The notes under the pieces were generated by a model. The model saw only the letters and a list, made by a program, of their open reading frames with translations, had not been told where the DNA came from and did no database searches. From Archangium sp. (GTDB taxonomy: Bacteria; Myxococcota; Myxococcia; Myxococcales; Myxococcaceae), in assembly GCA_030695565.1 (NCBI GenBank), contig JAUYRZ010000028.1, positions 35,717-99,716 on the forward strand: DNA of 64,000 nucleotides, written 5' to 3'. Positions 9,310-18,783 of the stretch are shown one piece after another. The position numbers were made by a program, and so were the translations under genes. Numbering within the stretch: the first letter of the stretch is position 1; each line of letters opens with the position of its first letter.

Positions 9310-9329
9310 AGGTGCCCTCCCCAGGGCAC
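9310..9329. promoter_or_regulatory. Perfect 8-bp inverted repeat upstream of the AbiEi-like gene
   Basis: The sequence GGTGCCCT-cccc-AGGGCACC forms a perfect 8-bp stem with a 4-base loop, 10 bases upstream of the minus-strand gene starting at 9300. AbiEi winged-helix proteins are known to repress their own promoters through inverted repeats, so an autoregulatory operator is a reasonable guess. A transcriptional attenuator is the alternative. No poly-T tract follows on either strand. The remainder of 9301-9524, between this gene and purL, shows no further structure that I can support. Confidence 0.35.
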
Positions 9330-9524
9330 CCAACTCACACGAGTCGTCACGACGCTGACCGAGTGCAGCGAAAGCCCGAAGCAGAGAGGCCAGTCAGGGT
9401 CGAGCACTGCACCAGGCCCCACCCAAACCACCACTCCATTCAGGCAAGTCCATCGCCAATACCGATGAGAGCCATCACGTCACATCAGCTATCCCGATGG
9501 CCACCGATCCGGCACATTGACGCC

Positions 9525-12500
9525 ATGGTCATCATTCCCGGTCCGCCCGCGTTCAGCCCTGCCCGTCTCGCCAAGCGGCATGCCCGGCTGCAGCAGCAAC
9601 ACCCCGGTCTCACCGACGCGACGGCCGACTTCGTCCACGTGCTCGACGTGGAGCGCCCGCTGACCGAAGCCGAGCTGAGCACGGTGACGCAGCTGCTCAC
9701 CTACGGTCCCCGGCAAGACCAACGAGTCATCACCGGCCAGACCTTCGTGGTGATTCCCCGACTGGGCACCCGTTCGCCCTGGTCATCGAAGGCGACGGAC
9801 ATCGCCACCAACTGCGGGCTCACCGCGGTGCGGCGCATCGAACGAGGCATCGTCTGGACGCTGGCAGGTGAACTCGGCGGACCACCCGCCCTGCACGATC
9901 GCATGACCGAATCGGTGCTCCCCGAAGTCGCGGCCGCAGCGCGGCTCTTCGAGCGTCACACGCCCCGGCCGCTCGCCACCGTGGCGGTGCTCGAACAAGG
10001 CCGAGCTGCGCTCGAGCAGGCCAACACCACCCTGGGCCTCGCGTTGGCGCCCGACGAGATCGACTACCTGGTCGACGCCTTCACGCAGCTCGAGCGCAAC
10101 CCCACCGACGTGGAGCTCATGATGTTCGCGCAGGCGAACTCCGAGCACTGCCGGCACAAGATCTTCAACGCCGACTTCGTGATCGACGGCGTGACCCAGC
10201 CCGACTCGCTCTTCAAGATGATCCGCCGCTCGACGGAAGCGAGCCCTGCCGGCGTGTTGAGCGCGTACAAAGACAACGCCTCGGTCATCGAAGGTCACCG
10301 CGCTGGCCGCTTCTTCCCGAACCCCGACGGCGGCATCTACGGAACTCAGACCGAGCCGATGCACCTGCTGATGAAGGTGGAGACGCACAACCACCCGACC
10401 GCCGTCTCGCCCTTCGCAGGCGCCTCGACGGGCAGCGGCGGTGAGATCCGCGATGAAGGCGCGGTGGGGCGCGGCTCGAAGCCGAAGGCAGGCCTGGTGG
10501 GCTTCTCGGTCTCCAACTTGAAGCTGCCGGGTGCGGTTCGCCCGTGGGAAGTGGACCACGGCAAGCCCTCCCGCATCGCCTCGGCGCTCGACATCATGAT
10601 CGACGGCCCACTCGGTGGAGCGGCCTTCAACAACGAGTTCGGCCGCCCGGCGCTGACCGGCTACTTCCGCACCTACGAGCAGGAATTCGACGGCCAGCTG
10701 CGCGGGTACCACAAGCCGATCATGATCGCCGGTGGCCTGGGCAACGTGCGCACCGAGCACGTGCAGAAGGGCTCGATCCCCGCCGGAGCGGCGTTGGTGG
10801 TGCTCGGAGGCCCGGCGATGTTGATCGGCCTGGGCGGCGGCGCAGCGTCCTCCGTGGCGTCAGGTGCCTCGAAGGAGGATCTCGATTTCGCCTCGGTGCA
10901 ACGTGACAACGCCGAGATGGAGCGGCGCTGCCAGGAAGTGATCGACCGCTGCACCGCGCTGGGCGATCAGAACCCCATCGTCTCGATCCACGACGTGGGT
11001 GCAGGCGGCTTGTCGAACGCGCTCCCTGAGCTGGTGCACGAGAGCCGGCGTGGCGCGCGCTTCGAGCTGCGCAAGATCCCCAGTGACGAGCTCGGCATGT
11101 CGCCGCTCGAGCTCTGGTGCAACGAGAGCCAGGAGCGCTACGTGCTGGCGATCGACGCCGCTGCGCTCCCGCGTTTCGAGGCGTTCTGCAAGCGTGAGCG
11201 ATGCCCCTTCGCCGTGCTCGGCCACGCGACCGACGATGGCCGGCTGCAGGTGACCGACTCACACTTCAACGTCACGCCCATCGACGTGCCGCTCGAGGTG
11301 ATGCTGGGCAAACCCCCGAAGATGCGCCGCGACGTGAAGCGGGTGCGTTCTGTCGGCCGTGCGCTCCCCGCCATCGAGGTGAACGAAGCGATCGAACGCG
11401 TGCTGCTGCTGCCAGCGGTGGGCGACAAGTCGTTCCTGGTCACCATCGGAGATCGCTCGATCACGGGCCTGGTGGCGCGAGATCAGATGGTGGGCCGGCT
11501 GCAGGTACCGGTCGCCGACGTGGCGGTCACCATGACCAGCTACGACGTGCACACGGGTGAAGCGATGGCGATGGGTGAACGCACGCCGCTCGCGCTGCTC
11601 AACGCCGCCGCCTCCGCGCGCATGGCGGTCGGTGAAGCGCTCACCAACCTCGCGGCCGCGAACATCGAGAAGCTGAGCGACGTGAAATTGTCCGCGAACT
11701 GGATGGCCGCCGCTGGCTCGCCCGGAGAAGACGCACGGCTCTACGAAGCGGTGAAGGCGGTCGGCGTCGAGCTCTGCCCCGCGCTGGGCATCGCGATTCC
11801 CGTGGGCAAGGACTCCATGTCGATGCGCACGGTCTGGGATGGCAAGACCCTGACCGCGCCGCTCTCGTTGATCGTCAGCGCGTTTTCCCCGGTGAGCGAC
11901 GTGCGCAAGACGCTCACGCCCGAGCTGCAGCTCGACGTCGGCCCGACTTCGTTGCTGCTCTTCGACCTGGGCCAGGGCCAGAACCGGCTCGGCGGCAGCG
12001 CGCTCGCGCAGGTGTTCAACGAAGTGGGTGAAGTGCCGCCCGACGTCGACTCACCCCAGGCACTCGCCGAGTTCTTCGCGCTCATTCAAGCGCTCAACGC
12101 CGAGGGCAAACTGCTCGCGTACCACGACCGCTCCGACGGCGGCCTCTTCGTCACCCTCGCAGAGCTGGCGTTCGCGAGCGGCTGCGGGCTGACCATCACG
12201 CCCTCTGAGCTCGCTGCGCTCTTCTCGGAAGAGCTGGGCGCCGTGGTGCAGGTGCGCGACGCCGACGTGGCCGCGATTCTGGCCCGGGCGAAGAACGCGA
12301 GCGTGGTCGCCACGCCGCGAACCGACGATGCGATCACCGTGGCCGGGCTCACCTTCCAGCGCACCGAACTGCGTGCGCTCTGGTCGGACACCACCTGGCG
12401 CATGCACCGCCTTCGTGACGACGCGAGCTGTGCCGATGAAGAGCACGCGCTGCGCACCGACGCGAAGTTCACCGGGCTCACCACCAAGCTCACCTTCGAC

Positions 12501-13286
12501 GCTGCCGTGCGTGCGCCTGTGCGAGCGACCCGGCCCCGCGTGGCGATCCTTCGCGAGCAAGGCGTGAATGGTCAGATCGAAATGGCGCAGGCCTTCACGC
12601 GCGCGGGCTTCGAGGCCGTCGACGTGCACATGAGCGATCTGCTCGAGGGCCGCTTCGATTTGAGCTCCTTCCGCGGGCTGGCGGCGTGCGGCGGCTTCTC
12701 GTACGGCGACGTGCTCGGGGCAGGTGGCGGCTGGGCGAAGTCGGTGCTCTTCCACGCGCGCACCCGCGAGGTCTTCGAGACATTCTTCGAGCGGCCCGAC
12801 ACGTTCACCCTGGGCGTGTGCAACGGCTGCCAGATGATGTCGCAGCTCAAGGAGCTCATCCCGGGCGCTGCGGCCTGGCCTCGTTTCGTGCGCAACCGTT
12901 CGGAGCAGTTCGAAGCGCGCGTGGCGATGATGAAAGTCGAGTCGTCGCCTTCGCTGTTCTTCAAGGGCATGGAAGGCAGCGTGCTCCCCATCGCGGTCGC
13001 GCACGGTGAAGGCCTGGTGGAGAAGCAGGGTGACGCGCCGTTCCTGGTGGCGGGCCGGTTCGTCGACAGCCAGGGCGTGGCGACCGAGCGGTATCCGCTC
13101 AACCCGAACGGCTCGAAGGAGGGCGTCACCGCGCTCACCACCACGGACGGGCGGGCGACCATCCTCATGCCGCACCCTGAGCGTGTGATTCGCACCGCGC
13201 AGCTCTCGTGGCATCCAAAGGCGTGGGGCGACGACAGCCCGTGGCTTCGGTTCTTTGAGAACGCGCGTACGTGGGCAGAAGGCTGA
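9525..13286 (+). CDS. purL: Phosphoribosylformylglycinamidine synthase (large, fused form)
   Basis: This 1,253-residue enzyme catalyses the fourth step of de novo purine synthesis, converting FGAR plus glutamine and ATP to FGAM in the cytoplasm. It is the long single-chain form found in Proteobacteria (about 1,300 residues), with synthetase and glutaminase domains fused. Visible motifs include [35 protein letters not shown] and GKDSMSM. The C-terminal class I amidotransferase has the nucleophile in GVCNGCQMM, the [11 protein letters not shown] segment and the catalytic His in PHPERV. The ATG at 9525 ([11 protein letters not shown]) is chosen because the protein families begin here; upstream frame extension to 9303 has no homology. 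It stands alone, with no other pur gene in the window. Confidence 0.97.
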   Translation: MVIIPGPPAFSPARLAKRHARLQQQHPGLTDATADFVHVLDVERPLTEAELSTVTQLLTYGPRQDQRVITGQTFVVIPRLGTRSPWSSKATDIATNCGLTAVRRIERGIVWTLAGELGGPPALHDRMTESVLPEVAAAARLFERHTPRPLATVAVLEQGRAALEQANTTLGLALAPDEIDYLVDAFTQLERNPTDVELMMFAQANSEHCRHKIFNADFVIDGVTQPDSLFKMIRRSTEASPAGVLSAYKDNASVIEGHRAGRFFPNPDGGIYGTQTEPMHLLMKVETHNHPTAVSPFAGASTGSGGEIRDEGAVGRGSKPKAGLVGFSVSNLKLPGAVRPWEVDHGKPSRIASALDIMIDGPLGGAAFNNEFGRPALTGYFRTYEQEFDGQLRGYHKPIMIAGGLGNVRTEHVQKGSIPAGAALVVLGGPAMLIGLGGGAASSVASGASKEDLDFASVQRDNAEMERRCQEVIDRCTALGDQNPIVSIHDVGAGGLSNALPELVHESRRGARFELRKIPSDELGMSPLELWCNESQERYVLAIDAAALPRFEAFCKRERCPFAVLGHATDDGRLQVTDSHFNVTPIDVPLEVMLGKPPKMRRDVKRVRSVGRALPAIEVNEAIERVLLLPAVGDKSFLVTIGDRSITGLVARDQMVGRLQVPVADVAVTMTSYDVHTGEAMAMGERTPLALLNAAASARMAVGEALTNLAAANIEKLSDVKLSANWMAAAGSPGEDARLYEAVKAVGVELCPALGIAIPVGKDSMSMRTVWDGKTLTAPLSLIVSAFSPVSDVRKTLTPELQLDVGPTSLLLFDLGQGQNRLGGSALAQVFNEVGEVPPDVDSPQALAEFFALIQALNAEGKLLAYHDRSDGGLFVTLAELAFASGCGLTITPSELAALFSEELGAVVQVRDADVAAILARAKNASVVATPRTDDAITVAGLTFQRTELRALWSDTTWRMHRLRDDASCADEEHALRTDAKFTGLTTKLTFDAAVRAPVRATRPRVAILREQGVNGQIEMAQAFTRAGFEAVDVHMSDLLEGRFDLSSFRGLAACGGFSYGDVLGAGGGWAKSVLFHARTREVFETFFERPDTFTLGVCNGCQMMSQLKELIPGAAAWPRFVRNRSEQFEARVAMMKVESSPSLFFKGMEGSVLPIAVAHGEGLVEKQGDAPFLVAGRFVDSQGVATERYPLNPNGSKEGVTALTTTDGRATILMPHPERVIRTAQLSWHPKAWGDDSPWLRFFENARTWAEG

Positions 13287-13304
13287 GTGCAGAAGCCGAG
13301 AAAA

Positions 13305-13340
13305 CCCTCACCCCAACCCTCTCCCCCGCGGGGAGAGGGA
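13305..13340. repeat. Dispersed palindrome, type A (CCCTCTCCC / GGGAGAGGG)
   Basis: CCCTCACCCCAA precedes a near-perfect hairpin, CCCTCTCCCC-cgc-GGGGAGAGGG, about 20 bp after the purL stop and before the next start. It is one of at least six copies in this window, all intergenic. It could act as a terminator-like hairpin (no U tract, so Rho-assisted or mRNA-stabilising) or a REP-like element. Confidence 0.6.
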
Positions 13341-13364
13341 GAGCAGTGAGGTAGGGTCCTTGCC

Positions 13365-14561
13365 GTGAGGTACGTCGCGCCCGATGGAGGCTTCTGGGAG
13401 GTCACGCTCGTCGGCAAGGTCGTGCACGCGCGTTGGGGCAAGGGCAGCTCGGTCAAGACGCGTACTGCGCCGTTCAACAGCGTGGCGCTGGCCAAACACG
13501 AGCTCGCCGCGCTGGTGAAGAAGGTGAGCGCGCTGGGCTATCTGCCCGAAGAAAGGCCCACCACCATCGCCGACGTGCTGCGCGCGCACCCGGAAGACGA
13601 CTCACCGCTCATCGTCTACGGCGACGAGCTGTTGTCTCAAGGCGATCTCCGCGGAGAAGTCGCCGCGCTGGTGAACCGCGGCAAGAAGGGTGAGCTCGGC
13701 CGCTTCCTGCTCGCCAACGCCCCCGCACTCTTCGGCGGTGCGGAGAACGACGTGCACCAGGGCCATGCAGGTGACCTCGTCTGGGCCCCCGGCTTCGTGA
13801 AAGAGGCGACGCTCTTCGCGCCCGACACCAGCGACGCGAACGAGCTGGTCGCGGTGACCAGGCGTTTCCTCACCGCACCCGTGGCCGAGTTCGTGCGCGA
13901 GCTGAACTTCGGCCTCTCCTGGGAAAACTGGGGCGACGCGGCGATGCAGGTGACGCGCGCGAAGCACCCCGAGCTGATCACCGCGCTGCGTTTCAACGCC
14001 TTCGATCCGCACGAGTTCGCGTTGGCCGACATCGACGCGGGTGACTTCAGCGAGGTCTGGGCGAGGCTGCCCGAGCTGCGCGAGTTCAGGGCCTGTGCGG
14101 GCGTGCTGGAGCCAGGTGAGCTGGTGCTCCCCGAGCTGCGCACCTTCTCTCGATTGGGCGGCTTCACCAGCCGCGAGGTGCGAGCCCTCACGCGCGCGAA
14201 GTGGCCGAAGCTGGAGCGGCTCGAGCTCGGCTTCGGCGACGAGGATCCCACCCTGTTGCTCGCGTGGTTCTTCACCAAGCCCCAGACCTTCACGCACCTG
14301 GCCCTGCGAGGGCTCGAGCTCTCCGCGGAGCTGGTGGAGGGCCTGCTCGACTCAGACCTGCTCAAGCAACTGCACACGCTCGATCTCTCCGACGTGGTGC
14401 TCGACGACGACGCGGCCGAGCTGCTGCAAGACGGCGCGGAGGAGATGGCCCACCTCGCGAAGATCGCCAGCCCCTGGTTCATGGACGAGCTGGGCGAGCC
14501 CACCACCCCGGTGCTCGATGATCTCGACAACCTGGTGGAGGACGCGTTCGAGGCTGGGTGA
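13365..14561 (+). CDS. WGR domain protein with TIGR02996 repeat-companion domain
   Basis: This 398-residue protein has a GTG start. Residues about 1-50 form a WGR domain (YVAPDGGFWEV, ARWGKGSSVKT), a nucleic-acid/ADP-ribose-associated module also found in PARPs. Residues about 68-90 (HPEDDSPLIVYGDELLSQGD) match TIGR02996, a short domain that in Myxococcota and Planctomycetes accompanies leucine-rich repeats. The rest contains irregular Leu-rich repeats (PELREFRACAGVLEPGELVL; KQLHTLDLSDVVLDDDAAELL), giving a solenoid for protein binding. No signal peptide is visible. A role in protein-protein interaction is likely; the pathway is unknown. Confidence 0.78.
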   Translation: MRYVAPDGGFWEVTLVGKVVHARWGKGSSVKTRTAPFNSVALAKHELAALVKKVSALGYLPEERPTTIADVLRAHPEDDSPLIVYGDELLSQGDLRGEVAALVNRGKKGELGRFLLANAPALFGGAENDVHQGHAGDLVWAPGFVKEATLFAPDTSDANELVAVTRRFLTAPVAEFVRELNFGLSWENWGDAAMQVTRAKHPELITALRFNAFDPHEFALADIDAGDFSEVWARLPELREFRACAGVLEPGELVLPELRTFSRLGGFTSREVRALTRAKWPKLERLELGFGDEDPTLLLAWFFTKPQTFTHLALRGLELSAELVEGLLDSDLLKQLHTLDLSDVVLDDDAAELLQDGAEEMAHLAKIASPWFMDELGEPTTPVLDDLDNLVEDAFEAG

Positions 14562-14629
14562 GCCGCCACCCCGCCACGAGTCTGCTTCGCCTCATTGCGC
14601 GAATTGCCTGAGGCGATGACGCTTCACTC

Positions 14630-14872
14630 ATGATGATCAGCGGCCTGCAGGGAATCCAACGCGCCGAGCGTCAGTTCGAGCGCTCAGCGCAGCGGGTGGC
14701 GGAGGCGACGTCGGACTCGGTGACCATCTCGCCGGAAGCGCGCAGCGGTGGAGCGCCGGACCTCGTGGAGGAGACGGTCTCGACCATCAAGGCCGTGGCC
14801 GCCTACCGGGCGAACCTCAAAGTGCTCCAGACCGACCAGGAGAACTTCGCCACGCTCAACCAGCTCAAGTGA
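14630..14872 (+). CDS. Miniature flagellar basal-body-rod-like protein (FlgB/FlgC/FlgE family ends joined)
   Basis: This 80-residue protein (79 if the second ATG is used) has an N-terminus, MISGLQGIQRAERQFERSAQ, that resembles the conserved N-terminal helix of axial flagellar proteins (M-x-x-G-L-x-x...). The C-terminus, DLVEETVSTIKAVAAYRANL then KVLQTDQENF, resembles the Flg_bbr_C motif (D-L-V-x-E-x-x-x-L-I-x-A-x-x-A-Y-x-A-N). The central several-hundred-residue domain of genuine rod or hook proteins is absent. No flagellar gene is nearby. It may be a decayed or repurposed axial helix pair able to form a coiled bundle. Confidence 0.6.
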   Translation: MMISGLQGIQRAERQFERSAQRVAEATSDSVTISPEARSGGAPDLVEETVSTIKAVAAYRANLKVLQTDQENFATLNQLK

Positions 14873-14891
14873 CCGACTGACGCCACGTCAT

Positions 14892-16391
14892 TCACTCCTT
14901 CACCACCGCCTCGATGCAGCCGAACGCGCGCTCGAGGTGCCCCTCGGAGTCCTGCTCCAGCGTCAGCGGCAGACCATATCTGCGGCACAACCACCGCGTG
15001 TACGTCACCGCGAAAAATTCGTGCTCGTTGCTCAATTGATATTGATCGAACGCGAACTCGGCTGACTTCGCGGTCCGCCACGCCGAGTGAATCTTCTGCT
15101 GCAGCGACTCGGGCAACACCTGGTGCACGAGGTGCGCGAACTCGTGAGCGAGCGTCCACCCCAGCTCCGAGGTGTCGAAGAGTTCTTCCACCCGAACACA
15201 GGCCAGGCCGTCACCCGCGAGGCCACCCAGGCCATCCCAGGCGCGGTGATCCCTCGCTTCCACCTGGCCCTTGAGCGCCTCGAAGTCGGGCAGGTCGGTC
15301 ACGCGAACGTCGAGCGGGAGCACGCGCAACCGGCTGCCCTCGAGCGCCGGAAACCACCGGGCGAGCGGCCTGAGGCTGGCTTGCGCCACGCGCAGCTCGA
15401 GCATGGTGAGCTGCTCGAGGTCCGGCAGCACCGACGACAAACCCTTCACCTCGACGAGATCGGGCAGGGAACGGACCCGGGCGATCGCGCGCGCCTCCAT
15501 CAACGAGCGGGCTGCACCCAATCCCGCCACCAGCGCGAAGTGCCGCGGCGCGACGTCGCGGCCCCGCTCGAACAACCCCGCTGCTTCCTCCAGTTCGCCC
15601 AGTCGCAACTTGGCCGAGCCGACCAACATGAGCCCGCCGGCATTCTTCTTCTCTGCCGCGAGCCGGTGGTCGCCTTCGCGAAGCTCCTGCGGCGCGGAGA
15701 CCAGCGCGAGCCGGGTCGCCAGCACCGGGCTGTCTTTCATCAACGCCTTCGCGAGCAGCAGGTGATTGGCTCCAGAGAAAGGATCGAGCTCTCCGCGCAT
15801 CATCAAGTCGACCGTCACGGCCTCAGCGCCTTCGAGGTGACTGAGCACCAGCTGGTGGGCGCTCAAGAGAAAAGCGTACTCCGGCGTGCCGCGCTGCTGC
15901 TTGAGCGCCCCGAAGCCGGCCTCGACCAGGTGCCAGGCCCGCTCCCACGCTTCCACTTGACTGAGCGCCTCGATGCCCGCTGCCAGCACCGGCCAGCTGC
16001 GCGACGAAAGCCCCGCGCGTTCCAGCAGTGAATGGGCCGCCTCGTGCTGGCCTCGTTCGAGCAACGTCGCAGAGAGCTGCAACACCCGCGCTTCCGCAGG
16101 CAGGACACGCGCGTTCGCTTCGGCCAGCAGGCGGTCGAGCTCGGGATCCGCGGGCGTGGCGTTCAACAACGCGTCGAAGGTGGAGCCACGATGCCCCAGC
16201 AGCGCCTGGCTGAGCTCCAGCCGGCCGGAGTCGAGCAGCCCCTCCGCCAGCTCATGCCGCAAGGCCGGATCGGTGCCGATGACCGCGCGTGCCCCTTCGA
16301 CGTCGCCCGCATCGAGCAGGGCCTTCGCCTTGCGCCGCCGTTGCCACCGCTGCAGACCGTCGAAGAAGCCCACTTGAAGACTTTCTTGCAC
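14892..16391 (-). CDS. TPR-like repeat protein with C-terminal gluzincin-type metalloprotease domain
   Basis: This is a 499-residue protein. The N-terminal half consists of helical TPR-like repeats (ARAVIGTDPALRHELAEGLL; LLERGQHEAAHSLLERAG; AEKKNAGGLMLVGSAKL). The C-terminal domain carries HEFAH at about 416-420 and a downstream acidic NEHEFFAVTY at about 455, the HExxH...E zinc site of gluzincins of the MtfA/lethal-factor-like type. There is no clear signal peptide, so it may act in the cytoplasm. The stop lies 20 bp from the convergent 80-residue gene. Substrate unknown. The TPR half could recruit it to a partner. Confidence 0.7.
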   Translation of the reverse strand: MQESLQVGFFDGLQRWQRRRKAKALLDAGDVEGARAVIGTDPALRHELAEGLLDSGRLELSQALLGHRGSTFDALLNATPADPELDRLLAEANARVLPAEARVLQLSATLLERGQHEAAHSLLERAGLSSRSWPVLAAGIEALSQVEAWERAWHLVEAGFGALKQQRGTPEYAFLLSAHQLVLSHLEGAEAVTVDLMMRGELDPFSGANHLLLAKALMKDSPVLATRLALVSAPQELREGDHRLAAEKKNAGGLMLVGSAKLRLGELEEAAGLFERGRDVAPRHFALVAGLGAARSLMEARAIARVRSLPDLVEVKGLSSVLPDLEQLTMLELRVAQASLRPLARWFPALEGSRLRVLPLDVRVTDLPDFEALKGQVEARDHRAWDGLGGLAGDGLACVRVEELFDTSELGWTLAHEFAHLVHQVLPESLQQKIHSAWRTAKSAEFAFDQYQLSNEHEFFAVTYTRWLCRRYGLPLTLEQDSEGHLERAFGCIEAVVKE

Positions 16392-16450
16392 ACCCGGGCG
16401 GCCGCGCGGGTCCCGCCGTGGTCACTTCCACCACTTCCCAAGGACTTTCC

Positions 16451-16813
16451 ATGATCCGCTCGTTCCTGAAGGCCGCCGCGCTCGTCACCCTCGTCGCCTC
16501 GCCCGCCATCGCTGCCGACTACAAGTGCAACAGCGGCCGCGTCGAGAAGGGCGGCAGCACCAAGTACAACTACAAGGAGTCTTCGAGCGAGATCGTCATC
16601 GAGAAGGGCGGCTCGACCAAGGGCAAGGCCGTCAAGCGCGGCTCGAAGTGGTACGTCGAAGTGGGGGGCAGCACCCAGGCCACCATCGAGAACGGGAAGA
16701 TCGAGAAGGGCGGCTCGAGCTGGGCGACGGCCAGCGACGCGCAGCGCACCTGGGACTGCCCTGCCGACGTGGCGGCCACCCTGTGGGTCCTGGCGGAGAA
16801 GGGCCAGCTCTAA
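16451..16813 (+). CDS. Secreted small protein with four KGGST repeats
   Basis: This 120-residue protein starts at the ATG at 16451, with AAGGA about 7 bases before it. Residues 1-21 are a Sec signal peptide ending ASPAIAA. The mature protein of about 99 residues has four loosely repeated motifs of about 20 residues: VEKGGSTKYNY, IEKGGSTKGKA, VEVGGSTQATI, IEKGGSSWATA. Two Cys (in YKCNSG and TWDCPAD) flank the repeats and could form a disulfide closing a small beta-solenoid. I know no named family. Its own hairpin terminator follows at 16826. Surface or extracellular role inferred. Confidence 0.75.
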   Translation: MIRSFLKAAALVTLVASPAIAADYKCNSGRVEKGGSTKYNYKESSSEIVIEKGGSTKGKAVKRGSKWYVEVGGSTQATIENGKIEKGGSSWATASDAQRTWDCPADVAATLWVLAEKGQL

Positions 16814-16825
16814 GCCATTTGGTCA

Positions 16826-16863
16826 TGAGGCCGTCGTCTTCGGCCTCACCAGGCTTTTGTTTT
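16826..16863 (+). terminator. Rho-independent terminator after the KGGST gene
   Basis: TGAGGCCG-tcgtctt-CGGCCTCA is a perfect 8-bp stem followed by CCAGGCTTTTGTTTT. It lies 12 bp past the stop at 16813 and 46 bp before livM, so it insulates the liv operon from the upstream gene. Confidence 0.7.
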
Positions 16864-16909
16864 CACGCGTTGAGACGGGGCCTGCGCCGGTGTAGGAGCG
16901 GCGCTCCCC

Positions 16910-17914
16910 GTGAAGTCTCTCGCCCCGGTCGCCATCGCCATCGCGGTGCTCGCGTTGCTTCAGGTCCTCACGGCCAGCAGCGAGTACTTCGTCTACCTCT
17001 CGCTCCTGGTGGGCGTGAACGTGGTGTTGGCGGTCAGCCTGAACGTCATCAACGGCATGACGGGGCAATTCAGCATCGGGCACGCGGGCTTCATGGCGGT
17101 GGGCGCGTTCGCCTCGGCGCTGCTGTCCCAGGTGCTCAATCAGTACCGCCTGGGGTTCCTGCCGGAGCCCGTGGAGCACCAGCTCTTCTTCTTCATTTCC
17201 CTGGTGGTGGGGGGCGCTGCGGCAGGGATGTGCGGCTTCATCGTGGGCCTGCCCAGCTTGCGGCTGCGCGGTGACTACCTGGCCATCGTCACGCTGGGCT
17301 TCGGGGAAATCATCCTGGTGGTGGTGCGCAACACGCCGACGTTCGGTGGCGCGTTGGGCCTCTCGGGGACCCCGCAGTACACCAGCTTCTTTTCGGTGTG
17401 GTTCGCCGTCTTCATCGTGGTGCTCTTCGCGCGCCGGCTGCTGGCTTCCCCGCACGGTCGCAACCTGGTCGCCATTCGCGAAGACGAAGTGGCGGCCGAG
17501 GCGATGGGCGTGGACACCACCGGCTACAAGGTGCGCGCGTTCGTGGTCTCCAGCTTCTTCGCCGGCGTGGCGGGCGGTCTGTTCGCGCACTTCCAGAGCA
17601 TCATCACCCCGGGTGACAGCTTCAGCTTCGTGAAGTCGATGGAGATCGTGGTGATGATCGTCGCCGGCGGCCTGGGCAGCACCACGGGCGCGGTGGTGGC
17701 GGCGGTGGTGCTCACCCTGCTCCCCGAGGCGATGCGCGCGGTGTTCATTCAGATCGGCGGCGGCAACGTCGCGCTGGCCCAGAGCATCGATCAGCTGCGC
17801 AAGCCCATCTTCGGGGTGTTGCTGGTGGTGATGATGCTCACCCGGCCGCAAGGCATCTTCGGCACGCACGAGGCGTGGGACCTGTTCAAACGCAAGAAGG
17901 GCGCGCGCGCGTGA
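16910..17914 (+). CDS. livM: Branched-chain amino acid ABC transporter permease LivM
   Basis: This is a 334-residue, polytopic LivM-type permease. The GTG start is followed by a hydrophobic N-terminus. Family motifs are LNVINGMTGQFSIGHAGFMAVGA (in two parts), LPSLRLRGDYLAIVTLGFGEI and MEIVVMIVAGGLGSTTGAV. It pairs with LivH (3518-4465) in the inner-membrane channel. Its stop overlaps the livG GTG start by four bases (GTGA at 17911-17914), so livM, livG and livF form a translationally coupled operon. It is about 12 kb from livH, which is unusual because the five liv genes are normally contiguous. Confidence 0.93.
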   Translation: MKSLAPVAIAIAVLALLQVLTASSEYFVYLSLLVGVNVVLAVSLNVINGMTGQFSIGHAGFMAVGAFASALLSQVLNQYRLGFLPEPVEHQLFFFISLVVGGAAAGMCGFIVGLPSLRLRGDYLAIVTLGFGEIILVVVRNTPTFGGALGLSGTPQYTSFFSVWFAVFIVVLFARRLLASPHGRNLVAIREDEVAAEAMGVDTTGYKVRAFVVSSFFAGVAGGLFAHFQSIITPGDSFSFVKSMEIVVMIVAGGLGSTTGAVVAAVVLTLLPEAMRAVFIQIGGGNVALAQSIDQLRKPIFGVLLVVMMLTRPQGIFGTHEAWDLFKRKKGARA

Positions 17915-18783
17915 GCGACGCACTGCTGCACGCGAAGAAGGTGTCGATTCGGTTCGGTGGCCTCAAGGCGCTCTCCGAGTTCGATCTGGAGATCCGCAAA
18001 GGCGACCTCAAGGGGCTCATCGGGCCCAATGGCGCGGGCAAGACCACCGCGTTCAACGTGCTCACCGGCGTGTATTTGCCGACCGAAGGCGAAGTGTTCG
18101 TCTGCGGCGAGAAGGTCAATGGCCGCAGGCCGCACCAGATCAACCGCCTGGGGCTCGCGCGTACGTTTCAGAACATCCGGCTCTTCAAGGAGCTGACGGT
18201 GCTCGACAACGTGCGCATCGCGGTGCTGGCCGAGCGCACACCGCTGTTCGATCGCACCCGCGTGGAGTCGCTGAAACGTGGTCCGTATCCGGGCCGCACC
18301 GTCGGCTCCGTGCTGGACGCGCTCGACAACTACCGCGACTGGTGGCGGGCGTTGCTGCGCACTCCGGGGTTTCTACGGGAAGAAGAAGGCATCGAGAAGC
18401 GCGCGAAGGAGCTGCTCGAGGTGATGGGCCTCAGTCACCGGGTCGACGAGCTCGCCCGCAACCTTCCGTACGGTGAACAGCGCCGGTTGGAGATCGCGCG
18501 TGCGTTGGGCACCCGGCCGAAGGTGTTGCTGCTCGACGAGCCCGCGGCGGGCATGAACACGCGCGAGAAGGCGGATCTGATGGTGTTGATCCGCGAGCTG
18601 CGCAGCCGCTTCGAGCTGGGCATTCTGGTCATCGAGCACGACATGAAGCTGGTGATGGGCATCTGCGAACACCTCACCGTGCTCGATCACGGAGAGACCA
18701 TCGCGCGGGGTGAGCCGGCGGCGGTGCGTACGGACCCCAAGGTGGTCGAGGCGTATCTCGGGGAGGCGCCTGCTCATGTCTGA
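17911..18783 (+). CDS. livG: Branched-chain amino acid ABC transporter ATP-binding protein LivG
   Basis: This is a 290-residue ATPase. The GTG start at 17911 overlaps the livM stop. Walker A is GPNGAGKTT, the signature motif LPYGEQRRLEIARALGT, and Walker B LLLDEPAAGMN, followed by the H-loop in IEHDMKLVMG. A long insertion between Walker A and the signature, including RTVGSVLDALDNYRDWW, is somewhat larger than in Escherichia coli LivG. It energises uptake of branched-chain amino acids. Confidence 0.93.
   Translation: MSDALLHAKKVSIRFGGLKALSEFDLEIRKGDLKGLIGPNGAGKTTAFNVLTGVYLPTEGEVFVCGEKVNGRRPHQINRLGLARTFQNIRLFKELTVLDNVRIAVLAERTPLFDRTRVESLKRGPYPGRTVGSVLDALDNYRDWWRALLRTPGFLREEEGIEKRAKELLEVMGLSHRVDELARNLPYGEQRRLEIARALGTRPKVLLLDEPAAGMNTREKADLMVLIRELRSRFELGILVIEHDMKLVMGICEHLTVLDHGETIARGEPAAVRTDPKVVEAYLGEAPAHV

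Noticed and set aside
9303..9524. In-frame extension of purL upstream
   Set aside because: No homology to FGAM synthase, no ribosome-binding support, and it overlaps the AbiEi-like promoter region.
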